From NCBI GenBank assembly GCA_903960135.1, contig CAJBZP010000123.1:1-35923 (forward strand): DNA of 35,923 bases, given 5' to 3'. The stretch's first letter is position 1. The number at the start of each line of letters is the position of its first letter. This DNA is from an uncultured Actinomycetes bacterium (GTDB lineage Bacteria; Actinomycetota; Actinomycetes; S36-B12). The notes under the pieces were generated by a model. It had not been told where the DNA came from. It saw only the letters and a program-made list of their open reading frames with translations, and made no database searches. The translations under genes and the position numbers were made by a program. Below are positions 21,625 to 30,232 of this stretch, in pieces.

Positions 21625-23270
21625 ACGCGTTTGCCTAGCGCGTCTGTCAGCCGCGCCAGCGCCGGGCTGATCGAACCCTTCGGCACCTTGACGTGCACGA
21701 TCGCTAATTCGTCGTGGGCAAAAGCCTCGGCCAGCGCCGACGCGAGTTCGTCTTCGGTTGTCACGACCCAACCCTTGCCCACCCCGAAAACGTCTACGAG
21801 TTTTTCCACAGCTAGCGGCGCGATGTCATTGAAGGGGCCGTCGCGCATCGGCCGTTGGGTGCCGTAGCCGGAGTTGTCCATCACGATAATGATCGGGTGC
21901 ACTCCATTAAACGCGCACCACCCAGACTCGATACCGCTCATGGCAAATGCGCCATCACCGAGCAATACCACCGGCCGGTGTTCCGGGTCGGCCTTGCCGG
22001 CGCCCAGCGCAGCCGGTACCGCATAACCCATCGTCGCGTAATACGCACTGGATAAAGACCAAGCTGGCACCGGCAACTCAACCGAGGCGAAAAGGCAATC
22101 ACCGGGGTCGACGATGAAACCGTGACGGTTGTCCAGGTGTGAGGCCACCGCGCCAATCAACCGCTCGACATGGATGGGCACGGCGCCGGCGGGAGTGAAC
22201 TCCGGGACCACATGCTCGGCCGGTAGCAAAGCATCCCTACCTTCGGCGACCGCACTTTGCAGGGCGGGCAGGAATGCGGCCAATGGCACATCTTGGTAGG
22301 TGCGCAGGCCAACGGTGACGTCGGTGTCGGTGCACGCGATCAAGTGAGTGGGTGAAATGTGGGCGGTGAAGCCACCGAAGTTCAGATCCGTTGGCAGCAC
22401 TCCCAGACTCAAGAGCACATCCGCACCCTCAACTACATCAACGACAGCGCTCGGACTCACGGCACCTTGATAAACACCAAGTGCTAGCGGATGGCGCTCG
22501 GGAAAGACACCTTTTGACATCGAACTGGTCGCCACCGGCAGCCCAAGGTGCTCAGCCAACCCAAGGAGTGGAACGGCCAGCGACCTGCGGGCAACCATCA
22601 CTCCAGCCTGAATAACCGCGGAGTTCGCCGAGCGCAGCATCGCGACAACATCGGCGACCGCTGCCGCCAACTTTGCTTCGTTAACCGATTGCGGTTGGAG
22701 CTCAATCGGATCAGGTGATGAGCCGATGACAACGTCAACATGGTCCCGTGGAATCTCCAAGTAGCCGGGCCGCTGGGTGGCGAGCATGGTGGCAATAACC
22801 CGATCGATTTCGGCCGCCGCAATAACCGAGTTATCCAAGACCGCCTGCGCCACCGTCAAATCCCGGAAGACTTTAAGTTGCGTGTCGAAGTCTTTGATGC
22901 GGTGGTGCAACATCGCGCCATTAGCACGCTCCGCAAGTCCAGGTGCACCGGACACAACGAGTAGTGGCACTTGCTCGGCCCAGGCATTGGCGACCGCGTT
23001 AGCCAGCTTCAGCCCACCGACGCTGTAGGTGCAGCCGACAACACCTAACCCGCGCAGTCGCGCATACGCATCCGCGGCAAAACCCGAACCCTGTTCGTCC
23101 GCGGTGACGAGCATTGGCAGCCCAGCGTCCGCCAAAGCCCCAAACAGGCGAAGGGCATAGTCACCAACGATGCCGAACCCGACGGCTACTCCGTGCTCGT
23201 TCAGGCGCCGGACCAGGTGCGCTGGGATCGTGGTCTGACCACCGGCGGTGCCCATTTTGGGATCAGCCAC
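21621..23270 (-). CDS. Thiamine-diphosphate 2-keto-acid decarboxylase (PDC/IPDC type)
   Basis: 549 aa from the GTG at 23268-23270, with GAAGGGG upstream; an ATG 15 bp later is possible. A longer reading starts inside tRNA-Ser and yields the known artefact AERPNAGALKAPEG, so it is wrong. The N-terminal domain has the catalytic Glu ([16 protein letters not shown]), the TYSVGGLKLANAVANAWAE segment and an HH pair (MLHHRIKDFD) typical of pyruvate/indolepyruvate decarboxylases. The C-terminal TPP/Mg site is GDGAF...MDNSGYG. It should decarboxylate a 2-keto acid to an aldehyde or carboligate it. Acetolactate decarboxylase upstream would fit an acetolactate synthase, but the residues look more like a decarboxylase. 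Confidence 0.85.
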   Translation of the reverse strand: MADPKMGTAGGQTTIPAHLVRRLNEHGVAVGFGIVGDYALRLFGALADAGLPMLVTADEQGSGFAADAYARLRGLGVVGCTYSVGGLKLANAVANAWAEQVPLLVVSGAPGLAERANGAMLHHRIKDFDTQLKVFRDLTVAQAVLDNSVIAAAEIDRVIATMLATQRPGYLEIPRDHVDVVIGSSPDPIELQPQSVNEAKLAAAVADVVAMLRSANSAVIQAGVMVARRSLAVPLLGLAEHLGLPVATSSMSKGVFPERHPLALGVYQGAVSPSAVVDVVEGADVLLSLGVLPTDLNFGGFTAHISPTHLIACTDTDVTVGLRTYQDVPLAAFLPALQSAVAEGRDALLPAEHVVPEFTPAGAVPIHVERLIGAVASHLDNRHGFIVDPGDCLFASVELPVPAWSLSSAYYATMGYAVPAALGAGKADPEHRPVVLLGDGAFAMSGIESGWCAFNGVHPIIIVMDNSGYGTQRPMRDGPFNDIAPLAVEKLVDVFGVGKGWVVTTEDELASALAEAFAHDELAIVHVKVPKGSISPALARLTDALGKRV

Positions 23271-23311
23271 GTCAGCCCCTTCAGTTAGCCGTAGGTGGAA
23301 TTCGAAAGTGG

Positions 23312-23396
23312 CGGCGAGGGAGGGATTTGAACCCCCGGAAGGTTGCCCTTCGGGCGCTTTCAAGGCGCCTGCATTCGGCCGCTCTGCCACCTCGCC
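23312..23396 (-). tRNA. tRNA-Ser (anticodon TGA)
   Basis: An 85-nt cloverleaf with the serine long variable arm. The acceptor arms are GGCGAGG/CCTCGCC, the anticodon stem is GGCGC/GCGCC with loop CTTGAAA (anticodon TGA), and the T-loop is TTCAAAT. The discriminator is G, followed by an encoded CCA (23309-23311). It lies 6 bp after the acetolactate decarboxylase stop and about 40 bp before the decarboxylase start, all on the same strand. Confidence 0.97.
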
Positions 23397-23402
23397 AGGT
23401 GC

Positions 23403-24170
23403 CTACATACCGTAGTGCACACCGGTCATGGGCACGAAAATGTCCACGTCATCAATCCAGACCCGTAGAGTCGCCGAAACCGTGACGGCCCGGTGGCAAT
23501 GGCCGCCGCTTCGGCGATCGGCCCCGATCCCGTGCAGATGCAGGCCCGGGATCACCACCTGATCACTTACATCGGGAAACCTAAAGCCAACCAATGTTCC
23601 AGACCACGTATCGAACGGGAACTGCACCTCGTGGTCTAAGACTTCGATGAGCGGACGGTACGGGCGCTGTTGGCGTGGCTCACTGCGCAGGACAACGCCG
23701 GTGAAAGTCCCATCAACTCGTACCGCCGCCACCGCATGATGATCGTGCTGCCCGGCGGCCTTTAGGATCTCGTCGATCAAGGTGGTCAAGCCGGTGAAAT
23801 CGGTGCCTGCCGCAACACTTTTGCTGACCTCCGTGCCACCGAGGGCAACCACTGAGAACGGCAGGCCAAGAGCCGGCTCCGCAAGCACCGGGATGCCATC
23901 AACCGGTACCCGCCAAACGGTGTCGTCAAATGCGACTATCTCGCCGTCAACCGCCTCGGCGACCCCAATGCCCAGCACTGCCCCCTCGAAAGCCTGTGCC
24001 ACCGTCGTCGCCGACTCATAGTGGCCCTCGAAAAGGTCCTTGAGGATTTCGGTCTGCTTGATATGGCCCTGCTCAACGTGACCCTGTTCGGTCGCGCTGA
24101 TTTCCGGGCCCGCCCGGGTTACCGCCGCGGCCAGAGCAGCATCAAACATGGCGATAACGTTAGCGCTCAC
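23403..24170 (-). CDS. aldC: Alpha-acetolactate decarboxylase
   Basis: A 255-aa protein starting at GTG (24168-24170); an ATG seven codons later is an alternative. The C-terminal part carries the family signature: SGTLVGFRFPD, then GLHLHGIGADRRSGGH, giving metal ligands His211, His213 and His224. Length matches the family. It converts acetolactate to acetoin, with zinc at the active site. No signal peptide is seen, so it is probably cytoplasmic. Three short His-containing repeats (EQGHVEQGHIKQ) near the N-terminus are unusual. It lies 6 bp upstream of tRNA-Ser and on the same strand as the TPP decarboxylase operon, so co-transcription is possible. A palindrome like the LacI operators overlaps its start. 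Confidence 0.9.
   Translation of the reverse strand: MSANVIAMFDAALAAAVTRAGPEISATEQGHVEQGHIKQTEILKDLFEGHYESATTVAQAFEGAVLGIGVAEAVDGEIVAFDDTVWRVPVDGIPVLAEPALGLPFSVVALGGTEVSKSVAAGTDFTGLTTLIDEILKAAGQHDHHAVAAVRVDGTFTGVVLRSEPRQQRPYRPLIEVLDHEVQFPFDTWSGTLVGFRFPDVSDQVVIPGLHLHGIGADRRSGGHCHRAVTVSATLRVWIDDVDIFVPMTGVHYGM
24153..24164. promoter_or_regulatory. Possible third LacI-type site at the aldC start
   Basis: GATAACGTTAGC matches O1 at 10 of 12 positions, including the central AACGTT, and overlaps the first codons of aldC. Six-base palindromes of this kind also occur elsewhere in the window inside genes (for example near 8313), so this is a weak candidate. Confidence 0.25.
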
Positions 24171-24196
24171 CTACAGTTCGCTGTCGAAAGGCCGCC

Positions 24197-24772
24197 ATGC
24201 GTTTGCACCGTGTCATCTCCCCAGATCTACCGCTACTTGTTGTTGCGCTCGAGGAGGAGGCAACCCACCTGCACATCACCGAATTACCAGTTCTGGTAAC
24301 AGGCGCCGGCAAAGTCAATGCTGCGGTAGCAGTCGCCACCATTCTCGGTGAATTCTCGCCGAGTGCCCTGATCAACCTCGGCACCGCTGGCGCTTTGCGT
24401 GCTGGGCTTTCGGGAACCAATGTGATCTCCCGGGTGACCCAACATGACCTTGATGATGCCGAACTCTTCGAACTGACCGGGTTGCATTTCGGTGCGCCCA
24501 TCGAATTCGGCGGTGCCGGTCCGACTCTGACGACGGGCGACGATTTTGTGTCCGATGCCACCACCCGCAATCGGTTGGCCCAGCAAGCTGACTTGGTCGA
24601 CATGGAGGGCTATGCGATCGCTCACGCCGCGGCAGTCGCCGGAGTGCCGCTGACAATCGTCAAACAGGTTAGTGATCAAGCCGGCGAGAGCGCCGCCAAG
24701 TCGTGGAGTGAGTCAGTTGACGAATGCTCTGCGCAACTTGGTGCTTGGGTGCGCGCGAATGTGTTGCAATAG
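24197..24772 (+). CDS. Nucleoside phosphorylase/MTA-SAH nucleosidase-like protein
   Basis: A 191-aa protein with AAAGG five bases before the ATG. The N-terminal ALEEEA supplies an acidic residue as in MtnN, VTGAGKVNA and NLGTAGALRAGL form the phosphorylase-fold core, DMEGYAIA binds the ribose, and KQVSD carries the catalytic Asp. It is about 40 residues shorter than typical MtnN (about 230), with the loss mostly in the middle, so substrate range may differ. Likely role: cleavage of methylthioadenosine, S-adenosylhomocysteine or a related nucleoside. It is divergent from aldC, with 26 bp between starts, and converges on the flippase. Confidence 0.82.
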   Translation: MRLHRVISPDLPLLVVALEEEATHLHITELPVLVTGAGKVNAAVAVATILGEFSPSALINLGTAGALRAGLSGTNVISRVTQHDLDDAELFELTGLHFGAPIEFGGAGPTLTTGDDFVSDATTRNRLAQQADLVDMEGYAIAHAAAVAGVPLTIVKQVSDQAGESAAKSWSESVDECSAQLGAWVRANVLQ

Positions 24773-24778
24773 CCGTTG

Positions 24779-26005
24779 CTATTCAGCAGCTTCAATCGGC
24801 ACAACCGCACCCCGTGGCGAATTGCGGCGGTCCATCAGCAGCCCCACCACGGCAAGGACGAGTGAGACCGCCACCACCGTCGTGACAATTTCAGCGACCG
24901 AGTTATGCCGCCAGAAGGCGACAATGCCGACAAGCACCAGCAGCGCCACCCATACCGTCAAAACCGCACGACGATCTTGGGCGGCGAGCCGGGCATAGAG
25001 CAATACCTGAACCAACGCGAATGCCGAGCCTTCTAAGGCAAAGAGCCAAGCCTCCGAGCCGAGTTCAACATATTGCGCACCGCCCAGAACCCGCATTACG
25101 AATGCACCGAACGCGAAACTGAATCCGGTGACAAAAACACCAAGGGCCGCGGTCAGCCCGGTTGCAATGAGCACCGCACGCTTTGAATCACCGGCGGTCA
25201 TCTTCGGGAACAAAACGATGATGATGGCATTCGGCAGGAAGAATGCGATCTTGGCCAGCAGCACCCCGACGGAGTACTCACCTGATTGATCCTCGGTCAA
25301 GAAAATGCGGGCGAGTAGGACGTCAACGTTGGTGAGGGTAAATAGCACGAGTAGGGCATGGGCGATGTGACCAAATTCGGCGGCGCCGCTCCTGTCTAAA
25401 GTTCCGGCCCAAGTTTTCGGACAGATTAATAGGTAACTAATGACGGCACCGACCGCGCAGCCGACCAGTAGGCCGGCACTGACACCGATCACACTGCGAA
25501 ATGCCAGCACGAAAACGATGCCGACAAACGCTCGGCCAAAACCATTGGCCAAGAAACCAATGGAGAACCGAAGGTGCTCCTCGCGGCCTTGTGCTATCCC
25601 AAGGGAAGCCGTGCCGAGCACCACGAAGCCAAGGGACGCGAGCCCCATAGCCACCGCGGCATAGGGAATGGCGAAGACCAAACTAAGTGGCCAGGCCGCC
25701 AGTAGACCCGCCAAGATGATGGACACCCCGACATAAATGGCGAGCCGAATCGCTTGGCCTTCTACTTCGGCACGATTGCCCGTGGCGACCGACACCCGCC
25801 GGGCGGTCAATGCCTGAACCGCGATCGACAGCGTCGAGATGATGATCAAGATGCCGAGCAGGGCACCGTAGGCGCCAAAGTCGGCCGGGGTGAGTATCCG
25901 GGCCGCCACAATGGACAGCAGGTAGGCGGCACCATTGCCGATCAAGGTGGCCGCTCCCACGAACACCAAGCCCTTGGCTAGGGTCCGCCGGGTTTGCTCA
26001 CTCAC
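24779..26005 (-). CDS. Polysaccharide/oligosaccharide flippase (Wzx/MATE-like)
   Basis: A 408-aa protein starting at GTG, with about 12 hydrophobic helices. The N-terminal pattern GLVFVGAATLIGNGAAYLLSIVAARILTPADFGAYGAL is described in parts: 'RxLTPADFGxYG' near residue 38 is the hallmark of the polysaccharide-biosynthesis flippase family. It would move a lipid-linked sugar across the membrane. No glycosyltransferase cluster surrounds it apart from GpgS about 7 kb away, so the substrate is unknown. It is divergent from potA. Confidence 0.9.
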   Translation of the reverse strand: MSEQTRRTLAKGLVFVGAATLIGNGAAYLLSIVAARILTPADFGAYGALLGILIIISTLSIAVQALTARRVSVATGNRAEVEGQAIRLAIYVGVSIILAGLLAAWPLSLVFAIPYAAVAMGLASLGFVVLGTASLGIAQGREEHLRFSIGFLANGFGRAFVGIVFVLAFRSVIGVSAGLLVGCAVGAVISYLLICPKTWAGTLDRSGAAEFGHIAHALLVLFTLTNVDVLLARIFLTEDQSGEYSVGVLLAKIAFFLPNAIIIVLFPKMTAGDSKRAVLIATGLTAALGVFVTGFSFAFGAFVMRVLGGAQYVELGSEAWLFALEGSAFALVQVLLYARLAAQDRRAVLTVWVALLVLVGIVAFWRHNSVAEIVTTVVAVSLVLAVVGLLMDRRNSPRGAVVPIEAAE

Positions 26006-26142
26006 GCGTAGACCCTACTTCCCTCCTAATGAAGCGCCCGGCTCACCAGTCGATATCGAGATAAAATCGGAATCACTTCACCTTGTTTAAGTGCCGGGCT
26101 GGCTATAGCCTTCAGGCTTCACCGGTAAATCTAGGGGACAAT

Positions 26143-27213
26143 GTGACCGACGCACATTTGGATATCCGGCAGGTCACCAAGACATTTCCAACACCTGAGG
26201 GTGGGGTGGTGGTCGCCCTCGACAGCGTCGATCTGGCTATCGCCGAAGGAGAGTTCTTCGTAATGCTCGGCCCTTCGGGCTGCGGCAAGACGTCGCTACT
26301 GCGGTGCATCGCCGGGTTGGAATACCCAGACAGCGGTGAGATTCTGCTCGACGGCTCCCGCATTGACGACATCCCGGCCTATGCCCGGCCAGTCAACACC
26401 GTCTTTCAGTCGTACGCACTGTTCCCACATATGTCAGTGGCTCAGAATGTCGCATTCGGGTTGGAGATGGAGCGGTTACCCAAGAACGAGATAAAGAGCC
26501 GGGTGGCCGCAGCCCTTGAGCAGGTCAAGTTGACCGGGCTAGACCGACGCAAGCCAACCCAGTTATCCGGCGGCCAACAGCAACGAGTCGCGTTAGCCCG
26601 CGCACTCGCCAAACAACCAAAAGTGCTCTTGCTCGACGAGCCACTTTCGGCCCTTGACCTAAAGCTGCGGCGCGGCATGCAGGTCGAACTCAAACGTCTG
26701 CAGCGCGAGACCGGTATCACCTTCGTATTCGTCACCCACGACCAAGAAGAAGCCATGACGATGGGTGATCGCATTGCTGTCTTCAATGAAGGCAAGATCG
26801 TGCAGGTCGGCTCGCCGCAGGAGATTTATCGCAGGCCGGTCAATGGTTTCGTTGCCGACTTCATCGGCGAGACGAATTTGATCAAGGTAACTGTTGGCTC
26901 CGGTGGATTTATCTTCCCCGGCGGCGGAGTGCTAGCACGGGAGTTACTCGCCGAGGACTGCGAGGTTCCAGCGGCTGGCGAGTGCTTACTGGCTGTCCGA
27001 CCCGAGGACTTCGAGTTGGTCGACACCGACGCCGCGGTGGTCGGCGAGGTCGTTGACGTTATCTTCACCGGTGGGTTGATTCGCTTGCATGTGCGAGCAG
27101 GTGACCAGGAAATCGTCGCAGCACTGCCATCGCATGGTGTGGTAGTGCCGGCGGTTGGTGACCAAACCCGCCTACGCCCGATTACCAAGGCGGCGCGAAC
27201 GGTGGGTTCATGA
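26143..27213 (+). CDS. potA: Polyamine ABC transporter ATPase (PotA)
   Basis: 356 aa from the GTG at 26143, with AGGGGA just upstream. A reading from 26083 adds 20 residues with no support. Walker A is GPSGCGKTS, the Q-loop [13 protein letters not shown], the signature LSGGQQQR, and Walker [29 protein letters not shown] and [23 protein letters not shown] lead into a C-terminal TOBE domain, as in PotA. It powers uptake of spermidine/putrescine (or a related cation) through PotB and PotC. The operon genes are coupled: potA/potB overlap by 4 nt. A weak promoter-like TATAGC lies at 26104, but its spacing to TTGTTT (15 bp) is poor. Confidence 0.95.
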   Translation: MTDAHLDIRQVTKTFPTPEGGVVVALDSVDLAIAEGEFFVMLGPSGCGKTSLLRCIAGLEYPDSGEILLDGSRIDDIPAYARPVNTVFQSYALFPHMSVAQNVAFGLEMERLPKNEIKSRVAAALEQVKLTGLDRRKPTQLSGGQQQRVALARALAKQPKVLLLDEPLSALDLKLRRGMQVELKRLQRETGITFVFVTHDQEEAMTMGDRIAVFNEGKIVQVGSPQEIYRRPVNGFVADFIGETNLIKVTVGSGGFIFPGGGVLARELLAEDCEVPAAGECLLAVRPEDFELVDTDAAVVGEVVDVIFTGGLIRLHVRAGDQEIVAALPSHGVVVPAVGDQTRLRPITKAARTVGS

Positions 27214-28127
27214 GCAAGGTTCGCGCTCCTAAGAGCCCGGGCCGGCCGGGGCAGGCCTCGTCGTGGCTGGCAACCCCAACACTTGTTTTTCTGATCCTCG
27301 TCATCTTGCTGCCACTTTTGATAACCGTGGTCTACTCATTCTTGTCGCAGCCGTCGCTAGGGACCGGCGTTAAATGGGTTTTCTCCACCGATGCCTACCG
27401 TCAGATCTTCGTTCAGGAAAAGCTTGATGGCACCACAGCATTTGACACCCGCTACCTAAAAGTGCTTTGGAACTCCTTCTACTACGCCGGTATCGCCACC
27501 ATCACCACTTTGCTACTCGGGATTCCGGTTGCAATGTGGATTGCGACTCGACCGGTTCGGTTCCGGGCGATGCTGGTACTTGCTGTCACCTTGCCCTTTT
27601 GGACGAGTGTGCTAATCCGCACTTACGCGGTGCGCCAGATTCTGGACGAGACCGGGCCAATCGGGGGGTTCCTTAAGATCATTGGCGTCGGCAACAGTTA
27701 TCAGATTCTCTACACGCCATGGGCCACCATCATCGGCTTGACTTACACCTTCATCCCGTTCATGATCTTGCCGGTCTACGCCAGCGCTGAACGCTTCGAC
27801 TTTCGCTATGCCGAGGCCGGCTACGACCTAGGTGCCAAGCGCTGGACGGTACTCCGGCGCATCGTGATCCCGGGGATCCGGCCTGGCATCATCGCCGGCA
27901 TTGCCCTTGTGTTCATCCCCGGCCTTGGCTCATTCCTGCAGCCCGACATGCTCGGCGGCGGTAAGACCAACATGATCGCCAACGTCATCGCAAACAACTT
28001 CGGTCAGGCACGAAACTGGCCCTTTGGCTCAGCGCTATCGGTGTTCCTGCTGATATTCACCGTGCTGTTCGTCCTCATGGTTACTACAGGAGTGCGCTCC
28101 CGCGGCGATCAGGTGCGGCTGATATGA
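27210..28127 (+). CDS. potB: Polyamine ABC transporter permease (PotB)
   Basis: A 305-aa protein with six hydrophobic helices. The ABC coupling motif is [32 protein letters not shown] (read in parts: EAxxDLGA...P...PGI), and an extended periplasmic loop of the PotB type follows the first helix. The ATG overlaps the potA stop (ATGA, 27210-27213). It pairs with PotC to form the membrane channel. Confidence 0.95.
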   Translation: MSKVRAPKSPGRPGQASSWLATPTLVFLILVILLPLLITVVYSFLSQPSLGTGVKWVFSTDAYRQIFVQEKLDGTTAFDTRYLKVLWNSFYYAGIATITTLLLGIPVAMWIATRPVRFRAMLVLAVTLPFWTSVLIRTYAVRQILDETGPIGGFLKIIGVGNSYQILYTPWATIIGLTYTFIPFMILPVYASAERFDFRYAEAGYDLGAKRWTVLRRIVIPGIRPGIIAGIALVFIPGLGSFLQPDMLGGGKTNMIANVIANNFGQARNWPFGSALSVFLLIFTVLFVLMVTTGVRSRGDQVRLI

Positions 28128-28945
28128 GCCCTGTAACCACCTCGCGACCTCGCCGACGGCTAGTCAACCTCAGTAACTTCCCGCTATTTCGCGGTACCTC
28201 TATCGCGGTACTCGTCGGCATGTACCTGCCGCTCCTATTAGTGGTGTTCTACTCATTCAATCAAAACCGGTTAGCCCAAATCTGGACCGGGTTCTCATTT
28301 AAGTGGTACGACTTCGTATTTCACAATGACGACATCTTGCGCGCCTTGAAGAACTCGCTCATCGTTGCGGTCGTCGCCACCATTTTGTCAACCCTGCTCG
28401 CACTCGGTGCCGCCCTCGGCATGTTGCGCATGGCCAGGTCTGGACGGGTATTCGCCTGGGGCTTACTGGGCGCCCCGCTCCTCATTCCGGAGATAGTGCT
28501 GGCGGTCGGCACCCTCGGGTTCTTCTTGACCATCAAGGTGCCACTTGGGCATGTCGCGCTAATCCTTGCGCACACCGCCTTTTGCATCCCCTTTGCCTTG
28601 TTGCCGATCAGGGCGCGCTTGGCCGGCTTGGATGCGGCCCCATTCGAGGCCGCCACCGATCTCGGTGCCAACGAATGGCAGATCCTGCGCCGCATCACCT
28701 TGCCGCTGCTGGCGCCCGGGATCTTGGCTGGGGCCTTACTCGCATTCGCTATCTCATTAGACGATTTCATCACCTCGTTTTTCATTGCCGGACCAGGTGC
28801 CACCACCTTGCCCGTCTACATCTTCGGCATGATCCGCTCCAATGTGACTCCAGCGGTCAACGCTCTCTCTACCCTTCTGCTGATCTTTTCGGCTACCCTG
28901 CTTTTGGCGGTATATCTACTAAACAGAATAAGGAGAAGCGACTAA
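28124..28945 (+). CDS. potC: Polyamine ABC transporter permease (PotC)
   Basis: A 273-aa protein with six helices. The coupling motif is EAATDLGANEWQILRRIT, and the following SLDDFITSFFIAGPG stretch is characteristic of PotC. The ATG overlaps the potB stop by 4 nt (28124-28127), and its own TAA overlaps the potD start by one base (TAATG). A much longer reading of potD's frame starting inside potC is an artefact. Confidence 0.95.
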   Translation: MSPVTTSRPRRRLVNLSNFPLFRGTSIAVLVGMYLPLLLVVFYSFNQNRLAQIWTGFSFKWYDFVFHNDDILRALKNSLIVAVVATILSTLLALGAALGMLRMARSGRVFAWGLLGAPLLIPEIVLAVGTLGFFLTIKVPLGHVALILAHTAFCIPFALLPIRARLAGLDAAPFEAATDLGANEWQILRRITLPLLAPGILAGALLAFAISLDDFITSFFIAGPGATTLPVYIFGMIRSNVTPAVNALSTLLLIFSATLLLAVYLLNRIRRSD

Positions 28946-30108
28946 TGATTCGACGATCCAAAGTATCTAGATTGGCGACATCTTCAGCAATCATCGCTGC
29001 TGGTGTTTTAGTACTCGCCGCCTGCGGGGGCGAAACAACCACCACGGCACCCTCGGCGGCAGCGCCCTCGGCGGCAGCACCTGCGGCCAGCGAGGCACCG
29101 GCCGCATCAGCACTGCCGGCAACCGGCAGCGGTGAACTACACCTGTACAGCTGGACCGATTACATCGATCCGGCGCAGCTTGATGCCTTCACGGCTGAAA
29201 CGGGTATCCAGGTGATACTCGATACCTATGACTCGAATGAAACAATGCTCGCCAAGATACAGGCGGGTGCGACCGGCTACGACGTACTCGTGCCCAGTGA
29301 CTACATGGTCGCTCAGATGATCGAACTCGGCCTGTTGGAGAACATTGGCGTCAACACCCTGCCAAATGCCGCCAATATCAAGCCGAACCTCATCGATGTC
29401 TACTGGGATCCAGGGCGCAGTTACTCCGCTCCGTACATGTACGGCACCACGGGTATCGGTGTCGACACCACTGACCCAGCGGTTTCGGGCATTGCGTCTT
29501 GGAAGGATTACTTCGCCGCCGGTTCGGTAGCGGGCAACTCCCTTGATGTGCTCAAGGATCAGACGGAACTTGTCTCCGCGGCACTTCGTGCCGGCGGCGT
29601 TGCTCCGGCCGACCTATGCTCAACCGATAAGGCGCAGTACGCCGCGGCCCAAGAGCTGCTTTCGACTTTCAAGCCGAAGGTGATCGACTCGGACGGTGGC
29701 ATCGAGCGCATGGTGAAGGGTTCGAGCAAGGCTCGCATGGCCTGGAACGGATCAGTGCACCGCATGACAGTGGAGAATCCGAACATCCAGTTTGTATACC
29801 CGTCGGATGGGCTGAATCTTTGGGCTGACAACTTCGTCGTACCAGTTGGTGCGCCGGATCTTGAGAACGCAAAGATCTTCATCAACTGGATGATGGGCCC
29901 GGAGCAAGCCGGTGTCGCCAGTAACTTCAGCGGTTACGACAACGGCATCATAGATTCGGATCCGTTCATGAACGATTCACTCAAGACCGACCCGGGCGTT
30001 GTTGTGCCGGCCGACAAGGTTGCTTTGATCTCGCCGACGCCGAGCTGCGGTCAAGAGGCCCGCGACCTCTACACCGAGGTCTTCACCTCATGGCAGTCGG
30101 GTCAGTAG
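28945..30108 (+). CDS. potD: Polyamine-binding lipoprotein (PotD)
   Basis: A 387-aa protein. AGGAGA lies eight bases before the ATG. The lipoprotein signal ends in LAAC (Cys27), followed by an Ala/Ser/Pro linker (to about residue 58). The mature domain starts LHLYSWTDYIDPAQLDAF, the usual opening of PotD/PotF proteins, and includes YDVLVPSDYMVAQMIE and an internal WKDYF segment. Acidic and aromatic residues typical of amine binding are present, but the exact polyamine is not proven. Last gene of the operon; a 13-bp hairpin follows after two 28-bp repeats. Confidence 0.94.
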   Translation: MIRRSKVSRLATSSAIIAAGVLVLAACGGETTTTAPSAAAPSAAAPAASEAPAASALPATGSGELHLYSWTDYIDPAQLDAFTAETGIQVILDTYDSNETMLAKIQAGATGYDVLVPSDYMVAQMIELGLLENIGVNTLPNAANIKPNLIDVYWDPGRSYSAPYMYGTTGIGVDTTDPAVSGIASWKDYFAAGSVAGNSLDVLKDQTELVSAALRAGGVAPADLCSTDKAQYAAAQELLSTFKPKVIDSDGGIERMVKGSSKARMAWNGSVHRMTVENPNIQFVYPSDGLNLWADNFVVPVGAPDLENAKIFINWMMGPEQAGVASNFSGYDNGIIDSDPFMNDSLKTDPGVVVPADKVALISPTPSCGQEARDLYTEVFTSWQSGQ

Positions 30109-30125
30109 CAACAGGGCAAGTTGAT

Positions 30126-30182
30126 TGGCCCCGCTAACGCAGGGCAAAGCGAAATGGCCCCGCTAACGCAGGGCAAAGCGAA
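30126..30182. repeat. Two tandem 28-bp identical repeats (29-bp period)
   Basis: An identical 28-bp unit occurs at 30126-30153 and 30155-30182, beginning TGGCCCCGCTAACGC and ending GGGCAAAGCGAA. It lies between the potD stop and the terminator hairpin. No coding frame is apparent. Confidence 0.92.
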
Positions 30183-30210
30183 GGGGTGGATCCGAGAGGA
30201 TCCACCCCTT
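30181..30210. terminator. Bidirectional terminator between convergent potD and trpB2
   Basis: AAGGGGTGGATCC (30181-30193), loop GAGA, and the exact complement (30198-30210) form a 13-bp perfect stem with a GNRA-type tetraloop. It ends in TT on either strand, followed by CC. The position between convergent genes supports terminating both. Confidence 0.8.
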
Positions 30211-30232
30211 CCTCGTGCAATACAGCTTCACC

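Noticed and set aside
21625-21771. N-terminal extension of the CrtO-like protein
   Set aside because: The added residues are antisense-like Arg/Gly-rich sequence overlapping the decarboxylase gene; the GTG at 21624 with a GTGA overlap is the natural start.
28582-28944. Upstream extension of the PotD frame inside potC
   Set aside because: It overlaps potC in another frame. The ATG at 28945 has AGGAGA and a lipoprotein signal directly after it.
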